From the NCBI GenBank assembly GCA_023935145.1, contig CM043698.1:33699001-33763000 (forward strand): a DNA stretch of 64,000 bases, given 5' to 3'. The notes beneath the pieces were generated by a model. That model worked only from the letters and a program-made list of their open reading frames with translations, did no database searches and was not told where the DNA came from. This DNA is from Bretschneidera sinensis (lineage: Eukaryota > Streptophyta > Magnoliopsida > Brassicales > Akaniaceae). The position numbers and the translations under genes are program-made. Positions 10,251-20,032 of the stretch are shown piece by piece (position 1 is the stretch's first letter; each line of letters opens with the position of its first letter).

Positions 10251-11906
10251 CTAGTTGTTTGGAGGGAAGCACCTAGAGTCCACCTCGTGGAGCTCTAGTG
10301 CCTGTGTTTCGGCTGTATCCTGGACTGATTCAAGTGCCAAGTCTTCATTTCTTGGAAGGAATTTAGTGTCAAGGTATGGCTTGGCTCTGTGTCCATTGAT
10401 TGTAAAAGGTTGATTTCTATTGGGACCACAGACTTCTAATGCCCCATGAGGGAAGACCTTGGTGACCATGTACGGACCATACCATCTGGATTTCAGCTTG
10501 CCTGGGAACAACCTTAATCGTGAGTCATATAGCAGCACCTTTTGTCCTACATGGAACTCTTTTCGGTTTAGTTGTTTGTCATGATAAGCTTTCGTCCATT
10601 CTTTGTATAACTTTCCATTCTCATAGGCCTCATATCTTAATTCTTCAAGCTCATTTAGATACAGTTTCCTTTTCTCACCTGCTTGCTTCATGTCAAAGTT
10701 GAACTGCTTAATGGCCCAATATGCTCGATGTTCTAATTCCACCGGGAGGTGGCATGATTTTCCAAAGACGAGGCGGTAGGGAGACATGCCAATTGGAGTC
10801 TTATAAGCTGTTCTATATGCCCATAGAGCGTCGTTTAAGCGTAGAGACTAATCCTTCCGATTTGGCTTTACTGTCCGTTCTAGGATTCCCTTGATTTCTC
10901 GGTTGCTTATTTCTACTTAGCCACTGGTTTGAGGATGATAAGGAGTGCCAACTCTATGAGTAATCCCATACTTTAGGAGTAGTGCGGAGAAAGAACGATG
11001 ATGGAAGTGGCTGCCCCCATCACTGATGATCACTCTTGGAGTTCCAAACCTAGTAAAAATGTTAACCTGCAGAAACTCGATAACCACTTTGTGATCATTA
11101 GTCCTTGAGGGGACAACCTCAACCCATTTAGACACATAATCCACACCCACAAGAATATATAAATAGCCAAATGAATTAGGAAAAGGTCCCATGAAATCAA
11201 TGCCCCATACATCAAAGAGTTCTACTATATGAATATTTTGTAAGGGCATTTGATTTCGGGAAGAAATGTTACCTGTCCGCTGGCATCTATCACATGAGCT
11301 GCAAAAGGAGAAAGCATCTTTAAATAACTTTGGCCAATAGAAACCAGATTGGAGTACCTTAAGAGCTGTTCGTTTTGCTCCAAAATGACCTCCACAAGCC
11401 AACTGATGGCAATGTTGCAACAAACTCGAATGTTCCTCTTCTGGGACACATCTTCTGATGATTTGATCAGGGCAGACCTTGAAAAGGTATGGGTCATCCC
11501 ATATGTAGTGTCTTGATAGAGATATTAGCCGTTTCTTTTCTTGAGTGGTCATACCTGGGGGAAAAATTTTAACAGTTAGATAATTAACTATATCAGCATA
11601 CCATGGAAGTTTTACCTCAAGTGCAAATAGTTGTTCATCGGGAAAGTTCTCATTTAAGGGAAACTTTTTATCATCACTTTCATATGGGAGTCTTGACAAA
11701 TGATCCGCAACTACATTCTCACTGCCCTTCTTGTCCTTGATTTCTAAGTCAAATTCTTGGAGTAAGAGTATCCGTCTGATTAGCCTAGGCTTTGCATCTT
11801 TCTTAGAAAACAAATATCTCAAAGCAGCATGGTCAGTGAATACAATAACTTTAGAACCAATAAGATACGATCTAAACTTCTCTAAAGCAAAAATAACAAC
11901 TAACAA
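10251..11906 (-). pseudogene. Athila RNase H and integrase
   Basis: Continues the pol frame. RNase H is seen as [13 protein letters not shown] and VVADHLSRL. Integrase follows with the zinc-binding H-H-C-C head ([10 protein letters not shown] ... CSSCDRCQ, about 11,430-11,270), the catalytic core with GIDFMGPFP and IISDGGSHF, and a carboxyl GPY-type end ([16 protein letters not shown]). Stops at 10,917-10,919 (TAA) and 10,848-10,850 (TAG) interrupt it, the first directly after HPQTSG. The frame itself is kept. Enzymes that would process and insert the element cDNA. Confidence 0.9.
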
Positions 11907-14405
11907 TTATTTTTCAGTAGTAGAATAGTTGAGCTGAGCATCATTTAGTGTTTTAGAAGCATAGTAAATAGCATGAGGTACCTTATTGTTTCTTTGACCC
12001 AAGATAGCTCCCAAGGCGAAGTCACTGACATCACACATTAATTCGAAAGGTAGATTCCAATCTGGTGCCATCATTATTGGGGCAGAGGTGAGAACGTTCT
12101 TCAAGGTGTTGAAAGCTTGCATACAATCTTCACTGCATTCGAACTTGGTATCTTTAGTCAATAGTGCACAAAGGGGTCTCGAGATTTTGGAGAAGTCTTT
12201 TATGAATCTTCTATAAAAACCCGCATGTCCAAGGAAGCTTCTAATGCCCTTGACCGTGAGAGGGGGAGGTAGCTTTGAAATGATGTCAACCTTAACCTTG
12301 TCTACTTCAATACCTTTGTCTGAGATGGAGTGACCTAACACAATACCTTATTGAACCATGAAGTGACATTTCTCCCAATTCAGTACTAAATTAGTTTCTT
12401 CACATCTCCTTAGGACATTTTCCAAATGATTTAGGCACTCATCGAAAGTAGATCCAAAGACACTGAAATCATCTATGAATACCTCAATATATTTCTCTAC
12501 CATATCGGAAAAAATGCTCATCATACATCTTTGAAAAGTGGCTGGTGCGTTGCATAAACCGAATGGCATTCTTCTATAAGCAAATGTACCGAAAGGACAT
12601 GTGAATGTAGTCTTTTCTTGATCCTCAGGTGCTATGGCGATTTGATTGTATCCACTATATCCATCCAAGAAGCAGTAATAACTATGACCGGCTAATCTTT
12701 CTAGCATTTGATCAATGAATGGCAGGGGAAAATGATCTTTTCTAGTTACTTTGTTTAACCTCCAGTAATCAATGCATACTCTCAAACCCGTTGTTTTTCG
12801 TGTAGGTATAAGCTCTTCATCTTCATTCTTTACCACAGTAATCCCACTCTTTTTGGGAACGACTTGGACTGGACTCACCCATTTGCTATCCGATATAGGG
12901 TAGATGATGCCGACATCTAGTAGCTTTAGTATCTCGGCCTTTACTACCTCCTTCATGTGTGGGTTAAGTCTTCTTTGAGCATCTCGAGTGGGTCGTGCTT
13001 CCTCTTCAAGGTAGATGTTATGCATGCACTTTGCTGGACTTATCCCCTTAATGTCAGCAATGGTCGACCCAATAGCAGTTTTATGCTCCCTAAGAACTCT
13101 TAATAGCTTCCCTTCTTCTCCACTACTCAAGTTGGCAGCAATTATCACAGGTAAGGTCTCATGTTCTCCCAAATAGGCGTATGTTAGATGCTCAGGTAGC
13201 TGTTTGAGTTCCAATGTTGGTGCCTGCACAATGGATGGAAGAAGAGTAGTATTAGTAGGTATGAGAATTTCAAATGGAGGAGGATACATACTGGAGTATT
13301 TAGGAGAGGTTGCAAGATGGTGCACAGCTGTGATGATGTCATCAGTAATATTTTCATATTCTTGCTCAATATCCATCTCAGTGAAGCTATAGGTGAGAGT
13401 AGTCTCTAATGAATCAATGTGTTGGACCTGAAATGCTTGCTCAACAAAGTTTTGTATCATACAAACATTAAAGCAGTCAAAGTCATCTTGAGGAAACTTT
13501 ATTGCATCAAATATTTTAAATTCTATCTTCTCACCATTAATTTTCATACTTACTATACCCTTTTTCACACAGATTTTAGTGTCGGCAGTCCTCATGAAAT
13601 GTCTCCCTAGTATGATAGGTAAAGGTAATGGCATAGGGCATTCTTGCATGTCTAATACAATAAAATCTGCAGGTAGAATGAACTTGCCAACTTTTACTAA
13701 GACATCCTCGAAAATACCTCTAAGTCTTTTAATACTCCTATCTGCCAACTGTAAGGTAATAGAAGTCGGCTGTAGCTCCCCCAAACCTAGGGTTTCGAAT
13801 ACTGTGTAAGGTAGCAAGTTTACCCCTGCTCCTAAGTCTAGTAATACCTTGTCAAACAGTTGATCACCTATCCTACAGGGTATGGTAAAACTACCAGGGT
13901 CTGTCAGTTTTGGTGGGAGTTTCCTAAGTAGTACAACACTTACCTCCTCAATTAATGCTACAGTCTCATGTTCTTGAAATTTTCTTTTATGAGTGCAACA
14001 ATCTTTTAGGAATTTAGCATAAGCAGGTATTTGGTGAATTGCATCTAGTAATGGAATATTAATTTCAACTTTCCGTAAGGTCTCAAAAATATCAAGCAGT
14101 TTATTGTCTTTCTTTTGTTTTACTAACCTTTGCGGGAAGGGTGGTGCATTCACCTTCTCCGTCTCACTTACCCTTGATGATGTTTCTTTGGATGCTACTG
14201 CCGAATCCTCGGATCCAATCACCTTGCCATTTCTTAAGGTTGTGACAGCTTTTAGTTGTTGATGCCCACCAGGGTTGGGTAGTGTTTGAGCTAGGAGCTC
14301 TCCTTGCTTTCTGCTACTGAGATCTTTAGCTAATTGTCCCATTTGTACCTCTAGTCTTTGAATTGCTTGCTCATGTGCCACATTGGTTTGTTTTTGCTGA
14401 GTCAT
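11907..14405 (-). pseudogene. Athila protease and reverse transcriptase
   Basis: In frame with gag. Protease: LLDLGAGVNLLPY near 13,845-13,810, a form in which the usual D-T/S-G is D-L-G, as is common in Athila. RT: the VSPVQVVPKKSG block, YRRMPFGLCNAPATFQRCM and the catalytic EVFIDDFSVFG near 12,480-12,450. RT continues below the TAA at 12,348-12,350 with VLGHSISDKGIEV and the LGHAGFYRRFIKDFSKI block, up to another TAA at 11,907-11,909. Only nonsense changes are seen, no indel. Confidence 0.92.
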
Positions 14406-14408
14406 GAA

Positions 14409-15632
14409 CTATTCTTGCGACGTCACCAGTTGTCTTACTAGACTTTCGAGGTCGTTTCTTTTTGGTTCAGAATTAGCATGGGCAGTGGGCTGCTGATTTC
14501 GTTGCTGTCCTTGGTTGTTTTGATTGTTGCTCCATGAGAAATTTAGGTGATTCCGCCATTCAGGGTTGTAGGTGTTTGCATATGGGTTATTCTTTGGCGG
14601 ATAGTTGTTGGGTCCCACATAATTTGCTTGCTCCGGATTTGCAGATAACGGACAAGCATTAGTATTGTGATCATATTGAGAGCATATCGCACATACCTGT
14701 AGTGGTGTAGCTGAGGTAGTTTGAACAGCCATGGCTTTTACCAATAAATCTAGTTTTCTTTCCATTGCAGCCATTTGAGGGGAAGATCCTCCATTCGTAT
14801 TTATCTCATATATACCTTTACCTTTGGTCATATGTCTACCTCGAGAGGAGAATTGCTGAGTGTGTTCACTGAGGGTTTCGAACAGTTCCATTGCCTCTTC
14901 GCTGCTTTTCTCCATAAGGACTCCTCCACAACCTGAATCAACAATACATTTATTAGTATCATTTAAACCTTCGTAGAATGCTTGTACCAGTTCATCTTGA
15001 GGTAGGTTGTGATGTGGGCATTTGAGTAGCAATTCATTGAAGTGTCCCCATGCTTCGAAGAAAAGGTCCCCATCCTTTTGTTGGAAGGATTGGATCTCCT
15101 TTCTCATTTGTCTTGTCTTTTGGGCTGGGAAGAATTTCCTCAAGAATTTGCTTGCTAACTCCTCCCAAGTGTGGATGGAAACTGCAGGCAAGGAATTATA
15201 CCAAAGTTTAGCATTATCTTTCAAGGAAAAAGGGAATAGAATTAACCTTATTCCCTCTTGGTCTAGTCCTTGTATGTGCTGGAACTTGCAAAGATCAAAA
15301 AATTCTCGGAGATGTAAGTGTGGATCTTCATTAGGAGTTCCCCTAAAATGCGTCAGGGCATTCAAGATTTGCGGAGATATGTAATAATTTCCCGCTGCCT
15401 CAGGTTGATATGCGATGCATGACGGTTGATCGATGTTCCGAGGGATGAAGGATTGCTTCATTGGAACTCGTGTAGGTGGTTGCTGGTTTTCGAGCTGTTC
15501 CGCCATTTGTGTTTCGTTCTCGATTTCTCCTTTGTTCTCCTCAAAGTTGTCCCTAAGCCTTTGTCGGATGGTCCGTTCAAGCTCGGGATCGAGGGAAAAG
15601 AATTCCGAATGTCGGGATCGAAGTCCGTGCAT
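14409..15632 (-). CDS. gag: Athila gag
   Basis: An open frame of 407 codons. It has the retrotransposon gag core (FRGTPNEDPHLHLREFFDLC, LFPFSLKDNAKLWYNSLP, WEELASKFLRKFFP) around residues 90-190 and a zinc knuckle CAICSQYDHNTNAC (CX2CX4HX4C) near residue 310, followed by an Asn/Gln-rich tail with TYNPEWRNHLNFSW. The frame ends in TAG at 14,409 and continues without shift into protease, so this stop is probably a mutation (or a readthrough site) and gag-pol was one polyprotein. ATG at 15,632 is the first in a long frame, but upstream in-frame sequence is partly open. Forms the cytoplasmic particle packaging element RNA. Confidence 0.85.
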   Translation of the reverse strand: MHGLRSRHSEFFSLDPELERTIRQRLRDNFEENKGEIENETQMAEQLENQQPPTRVPMKQSFIPRNIDQPSCIAYQPEAAGNYYISPQILNALTHFRGTPNEDPHLHLREFFDLCKFQHIQGLDQEGIRLILFPFSLKDNAKLWYNSLPAVSIHTWEELASKFLRKFFPAQKTRQMRKEIQSFQQKDGDLFFEAWGHFNELLLKCPHHNLPQDELVQAFYEGLNDTNKCIVDSGCGGVLMEKSSEEAMELFETLSEHTQQFSSRGRHMTKGKGIYEINTNGGSSPQMAAMERKLDLLVKAMAVQTTSATPLQVCAICSQYDHNTNACPLSANPEQANYVGPNNYPPKNNPYANTYNPEWRNHLNFSWSNNQNNQGQQRNQQPTAHANSEPKRNDLESLVRQLVTSQE

Positions 15633-15873
15633 AAAGCAGAAAAACTAGTTTTAGTGCAGCAGTGCAACTCTGCTGCTCGGGTACTCTCTGCCCCAAATGC
15701 GCTCGATTGCACAGGAGCTTGCGATCGATCGCAAATTCCACAGAAAGTGCAAGTAGGGTTTTGTGAAGTACCTGAAAGATAAAACAACTTTGATTAAGTT
15801 TTGATAAAAGATTGTAAAAATAAAATAAGAACAATGATAAAATGAAAGTAATCCTAAAATGAACTTTTAGCGC
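15633..15873 (-). other. Athila 5' leader
   Basis: Between primer site and gag. Holds two copies of the palindrome-like motif (TGCGCTCGATTGCAC and TGCGATCGATCGCA, 15,697-15,736). Otherwise no recognisable signal. Confidence 0.6.
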
Positions 15874-15893
15874 AATCCCCGACAACGGCGCCA
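15874..15893 (-). other. Athila primer-binding site, tRNA-Asp
   Basis: Minus strand TGGCGCCGTTGTCGGGGATT lies six bases inside the 5' LTR. It matches the 3' end of plant tRNA-Asp (TGGCGCCGTTGCCGGGGAT) at all but one position. Diagnostic for Athila-like elements. Confidence 0.9.
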
Positions 15894-15899
15894 AAAACT

Positions 15900-17256
15900 T
15901 GTTGTGCGATAATATACCTAAATAAATAGGTGAATGATCGGACTTTGTTTTACTTGCAAGTGCACAAGGTCAACAGTGTAGTATAGTGTGCGAATGCAAG
16001 ATCATCTCCACAGGGATTGGTAAAGTTCAATTTAGAATTAATTTCTCTAAAGTAAAAAGATGTAAATAACAACTGAATGGTGATTTGATAATAATAAAGA
16101 CATAGGGCTTTGATATCCACCACTAGTCATACATTCCCGATTTTGTATAAGGTATCAGTGCTCTAGCCTTATTATGTGTACCTACTGGTTGCCAACCTAA
16201 GGGCATGGTATCTACTCCTTAAGCTATTGATTTCCCTAAGCAACGAGTTAGGCATGGTATCTACTCTAACTCTTTTCTTCCTTAAGGGATTCAGCATGGT
16301 ATCTGCTTGAGTTGTTCCTTAAGAAAACATAGGTACTGTGGAAATCGACAACCACATGAGACCTAGGGCATGGTATCTACTCCTGGTTTTCCATGTTGAT
16401 TAACTCGGGTATCCGGATAAGATGGTCCCTTGTTACTAATGTTAGACCCAGGACTCGGTCATCCAAATTGATCTAACTAACCCATCCATACCGCATGCAT
16501 ACGTTGGCCTTACACATACATATGAGGAATTTAAATAAGCACAGGTGTTAATCAAGTTAAGTAACATAATAAGCTATGCAAAGATTTAATCAATGAATAA
16601 AAATATGGGAATGCATAACTAGGGCTTCAATCGAGCCCTATAAGAGAGTTAGTTACACATACTAACTGAAGTAAACATAATTAAACTAAACATAAGGGAG
16701 AAGAATAAACCCGAGAGAAGAGGCGTCAATTCTCTCCCAAGCTCTCTACTCCAAGTAAAAGAAAAGAGAAAAGTGTTTCTTTCTAAGGTCTGTTTTTGTG
16801 TGTGAGTTACAAGTGTATTTATAGGTTTTTGAGAAGTCCTAATAGACCCATGAGTCCTAAACTTTCCTAAAACGACAATCCTAAACCTTCCTAAAATGAA
16901 AATCTTGTACTTTCCAAAATAAAGTTCTGCAGTTTACTGTTCACGCCCGTATATGTGCGCTCGATCGCATGTGTCCTTGCGCTCGATCGCACTGTGCGCT
17001 CGATCCTACAAGTGTGCGCATGATCGTATGTGCGCTCGATCGCATTGCATGTGCACTCGATCGCACTTTGTCCAGAAAGTGCTCCAGGGTTTCTAGATTT
17101 CTTCCTTAAAGTGCAAAAAGCTGCTTCTTTTTCTCTAAAACCCTATAAAAACATGTAAAACACACAAATGGAGTAAAAGATACCAAATTAACGTAATAAA
17201 GGATCTAACAAGTGTAAATAAGGGGGGCTTAAATATGTATATTTAAGTGTCTATCA
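15900..17256 (-). repeat. Athila 5' LTR
   Basis: TGTTGTGCG ... GTGTCTATCA, next to the tRNA-Asp site. Compared with the 3' LTR it has one extra copy of the CGCTCGATCGCA-type motif (18 bp) near 16,990 and about two dozen substitutions, mostly C/T and G/A. Confidence 0.93.
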
Positions 17257-17261
17257 GGTCT
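17257..17261. other. target-site duplication GGTCT, right copy
   Basis: Directly follows the LTR end TCTATCA and equals 5,619-5,623. Confidence 0.9.
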
Positions 17262-17700
17262 TTGTACCAGTCAACTGGGTCAAGTGAGAAATCCCATTTT
17301 TAGGCTGTGGGAGAGTACCAGTCGATTGGGAACTCTCTATCCCAGTTGCCAGTCGACTGAATTTTTAACCCCAGTCGACTGAGAACTTTCTGTCCCATAT
17401 CTCAGTTGATTGGTATATTAAGCCAGTCGACTAGGTTGCCCTTCAACCCAGTTTTACAAGTTTCAAAACTATTTTTGACTTGGAACCATTTGTATTAATA
17501 GTTTTGTCAAAATCCTTTTGTAAAAATAGCCATAGGACAAAGTATTTGAACATGAGAGATTTACAGTTATTTTCAATACCTTAATGAATATTCTATATCT
17601 TCTGTCTTGTCTTGGTGTCTGAAACTGGTTGAGTTCTTACATTTTGTTTATTTGTTGAAAGCTTTTACCGCTTAAACACTTAGATAAAACTGTTAGTACA
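17257..17700 (-). repeat. copia 5' LTR, outer part
   Basis: Continues the LTR of 4,925-5,623. It holds at least six degenerate copies of CCAGTCGACTGG between 17,268 and 17,435 and ends in CTGTTAGTACA at 17,700, which reads TGTACTAACAG on the minus strand and is a plausible LTR start. The target duplication would be ATTAA, but its partner is outside the window. Confidence 0.7.
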
Positions 17701-17742
17701 ATTAAAGTAGTGTTTTATCATTATTAAAATCAAATAAAGGTT

Positions 17743-17745
<3 letters not shown>

Positions 17746-17776
<31 letters not shown>
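17746..17776. repeat. (TA)n microsatellite
   Basis: About 15 uninterrupted TA units in AT-rich intergenic DNA. Confidence 0.95.
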
Positions 17777-17777
<1 letters not shown>

Positions 17778-18245
17778 CTATAAATTATATATATAATTTT
17801 AATAGGGTTAGGTCAAGTGGTTAACTGATATATTTAAAAATCAAGAACCATAACCATAATCATAAAAAAAAATACTAACTATAAATCTAACAATTTCTTT
17901 TAATAACCATATTTTTGTTTAGGTTATAAAACGATTTAATTAAGTTTTTAATTTAATTTTATCCGACCCTACTTAGCAGACTAAAGTTGTTTAATTCTGT
18001 ATGCCCTTGTAGAAAAACATCTCGAGTCAAAGCTTCCTTCTTATTGATTGGGCCTAAGCCCCCACTTTTATTGGGAGCACCTCTAACTTGGACCAAGTCT
18101 CCTCATTTGGTAAAGCCTCATTTATACTTAGGTTTATGTCATTTTCATATTTGGTTAAAGCTATTAAACCTCTCCAAACCACTTTTATTATTATGGTCAT
18201 CAATCTTCAATCCTTTTTGGTTTACAAGATCAATCACTTTTTCTA

Positions 18246-18323
18246 TTTCTACTCCATGTGGATTTTTATCTACCTTGAAAGTTATTTCTACTCCATGTGG
18301 ATTTTTATCTACCTTGAAAGTTA
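18246..18323. repeat. 39-bp perfect tandem duplication
   Basis: Two adjacent identical units that begin TTTCTACTCCATGTGG and end CTTGAAAGTTA. The unit is a multiple of three, so it keeps a weak open frame on both strands, but no gene is recognised. Confidence 0.95.
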
Positions 18324-19160
18324 CCCGCCATATAATTTAACAAAATATTCCTTTAAAAATGCTTAATTTTACTACCATTATATTTCACTATTTCCCTAGT
18401 TGTCAAGGTTTCAGCATAATCTATAAGCTTGTAATGGCTCTCTCTTTGCCAACTAAAATATTAAAGATAGGATAATGGTTTTTCATGGGAGATAAATTTG
18501 TTTATATGATTTCAAAAATATTACATAAAAAAACTTTGATTCCAAAATATTTTTTACAAAATGTTTACTGTAAATTTTTTTTTACCTCCGGTGAAAAAAC
18601 AGTTACCCTAAAGATTTTGATGAAATACTTACTATTTTTCATGAACTGTATTGAAGCTATTATTGAGCCCTTTACTTCGGTTGAGATCTTAGCAATGTGT
18701 ATGTCACAAAACAAGTAAGCTTCCCATATTCTCATGTGGACCAACAATGATAAAAATGGTGTTTTGACATAGGGTGTAGGGGCCTGTTATATCCATGGGA
18801 CCCATGAGTACCAATATGATTTTTGCCACGTGTATTGCATGGATTGTAGGGGCAAAATTCCCCAGTGATGCAACAAAAAAGAAAGCCAAAATAAAGTCTA
18901 GAGAAATGATGAGAATGTTCATTTAGCAATTTCCCCCTTCTTTAATAAAAAAAGAAAAGTGGAAAAAAGAGAATGGGCCAATGAGACCTAAAAACATTGA
19001 AAGCTGAAGCTTGTTTTTGCAATTACATGATTGCTGGCCCTATCTTTGGTGAAATTTCTTGTAGGTTTTCTTTCTCCACTTTGGGATCACTTTATTGGAT
19101 TATCTTTCAACGAAAGAGTTATTATTTTACATTAATTTCTTGTAGGTTATTCTCTTTGTG

Positions 19161-19272
19161 TTTGGAAATATAAAATTAAGATTTGAAATTAAAATATAAA
19201 ATAAATCATAGTTATTTTAACGAAAAAATTATGATTTAATTTTAATTTTAACTTTAATTTCATATTATCAAA
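19161..19272. mobile_element. small inverted-repeat MITE
   Basis: Arms of about 48 bp, TTTGGAAATATAAAATTAAG... and its imperfect inverse ending ...TTTCATATTATCAAA, around a short TTTAACGAAAAAA spacer. No coding content. Target duplication not clear. Confidence 0.5.
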
Positions 19273-20032
19273 TATAATCGACTACAGTTTAATGCTTTTT
19301 ATTATGGTATGTAATAATGGGCCATTTGTTTAACTCATAAAATAATATGGGCCTATTCAAATGCCTTATTTTATTAAATTCATTAACAAATATGCATCCT
19401 AGAACCCGTAAAACAATAAGAGTATTTTAGGGTATCAATCTTAAAAAAACTACTTTACAAATGTAAAATTTTAATAAAAAAAAAAAAAAAATTCTGCAAT
19501 TGAACACGCCCTTTGACATTTTCACTAACAATTGACCAAAAAAAAAAAGCATAGATAGCAATTGCTCAATAATAAACGTATGGAAGTTAAGAAGTGATGA
19601 ATGGGATGTTGATGGATTTAATTTAAGGGAATTTGGTCGCATTTATATCTTTCAAAATTTCAATGGAAGAAAAAACAAAAACAACACATCCGCACCTGCA
19701 CTATATTTAGATATGAACTAATGCTAGAAATCAAACCCTTGACACAAAACTCAGACAACAAGCTACAATTAGATTCACATATTCTTAATTTTGAACAAAA
19801 CATAAAAAAAAAGGTGCAAATTTATAAGTCAACACTGAGAATTTGAAAGCGCCCCTTCAAGCTTTAGACAAAATCACATTTTGAAGAACCCCAAGTTAAT
19901 CTCCGCCTGAACCACTGAAAACTTCTACTTCATCAACTAGCAAAATGATGTCAACTTGAAATCAGATTCCAATAGTTGAAAGTAGTGAACAGCATATGAG
20001 AAGGGTGTTGTGCTGGAGAAGAAGCCCCAAAA

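Larger units (their letters stand above)
5624..17256 (-). mobile_element. near-complete Athila-type Ty3/gypsy retrotransposon
   Basis: An 11,633-bp element with two LTRs (1,357 and 1,338 bp), TG...CA ends, a GGTCT duplication on both sides, a tRNA-Asp primer site, gag-pol in one reading frame and a separate ORF downstream of pol. The DLGAxxNLLP protease, the FIDD reverse transcriptase, the tRNA-Asp site and an ORF in the envelope position are typical of Athila. The LTRs differ by roughly two dozen substitutions by eye, mostly transitions, and an 18-bp indel. This makes it one of the younger insertions here. Confidence 0.93.
1..17700 (-). mobile_element. SIRE-like Ty1/copia element, left end outside the window, split by a nested Athila element
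   Basis: On the minus strand the order from high to low coordinates is LTR, iMet-type primer site, gag with zinc knuckle, His/Asn/Arg-rich linker, protease, integrase, reverse transcriptase (RT) and the start of RNase H, which is the Ty1/copia order. The motifs GPKKFWVPK ahead of the protease, WYLDSGCS and NLLSISQLCD resemble the SIRE (Sirevirus) lineage. Its 3' LTR lies beyond base 1. The Athila element at 5,624-17,256 sits inside its 5' LTR. The coding part has many stops and frameshifts, so the copy is dead and clearly older than the nested element. Lineage assignment rests on remembered motifs. Confidence 0.85.
17701..20032. other. intergenic, AT-rich, 3' of SMO1
   Basis: No credible gene. 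It holds a (TA)n run at 17,746-17,776, a 39-bp tandem duplication at 18,246-18,323, and an inverted-repeat MITE at 19,161-19,272. Part of 17,990-18,330 has a weak minus-strand open stretch (VDKNPHGVEIEKVIDLV) that I cannot assign and that is soon broken. The SMO1 3' UTR should lie directly below 20,032. Confidence 0.5.

Noticed and set aside
15874..15893. Match to tRNA-Asp as a tRNA gene
   Set aside because: Only the 3' end complement is present, next to an LTR; it is a primer-binding site. The same applies to the iMet-like sites at 4,911 and 55,337.
6677..17068. GCGATCGC-like octamers reminiscent of the cyanobacterial HIP1 repeat, possible contamination
   Set aside because: They lie inside a plant Athila element with LTRs, tRNA-Asp site and target duplication; the resemblance is a shared palindrome only.
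17990..18340. Possible gene or copia fragment 5' of the 39-bp duplication
   Set aside because: Weak minus-strand open stretch is broken and no motif could be tied to a family; left as intergenic.
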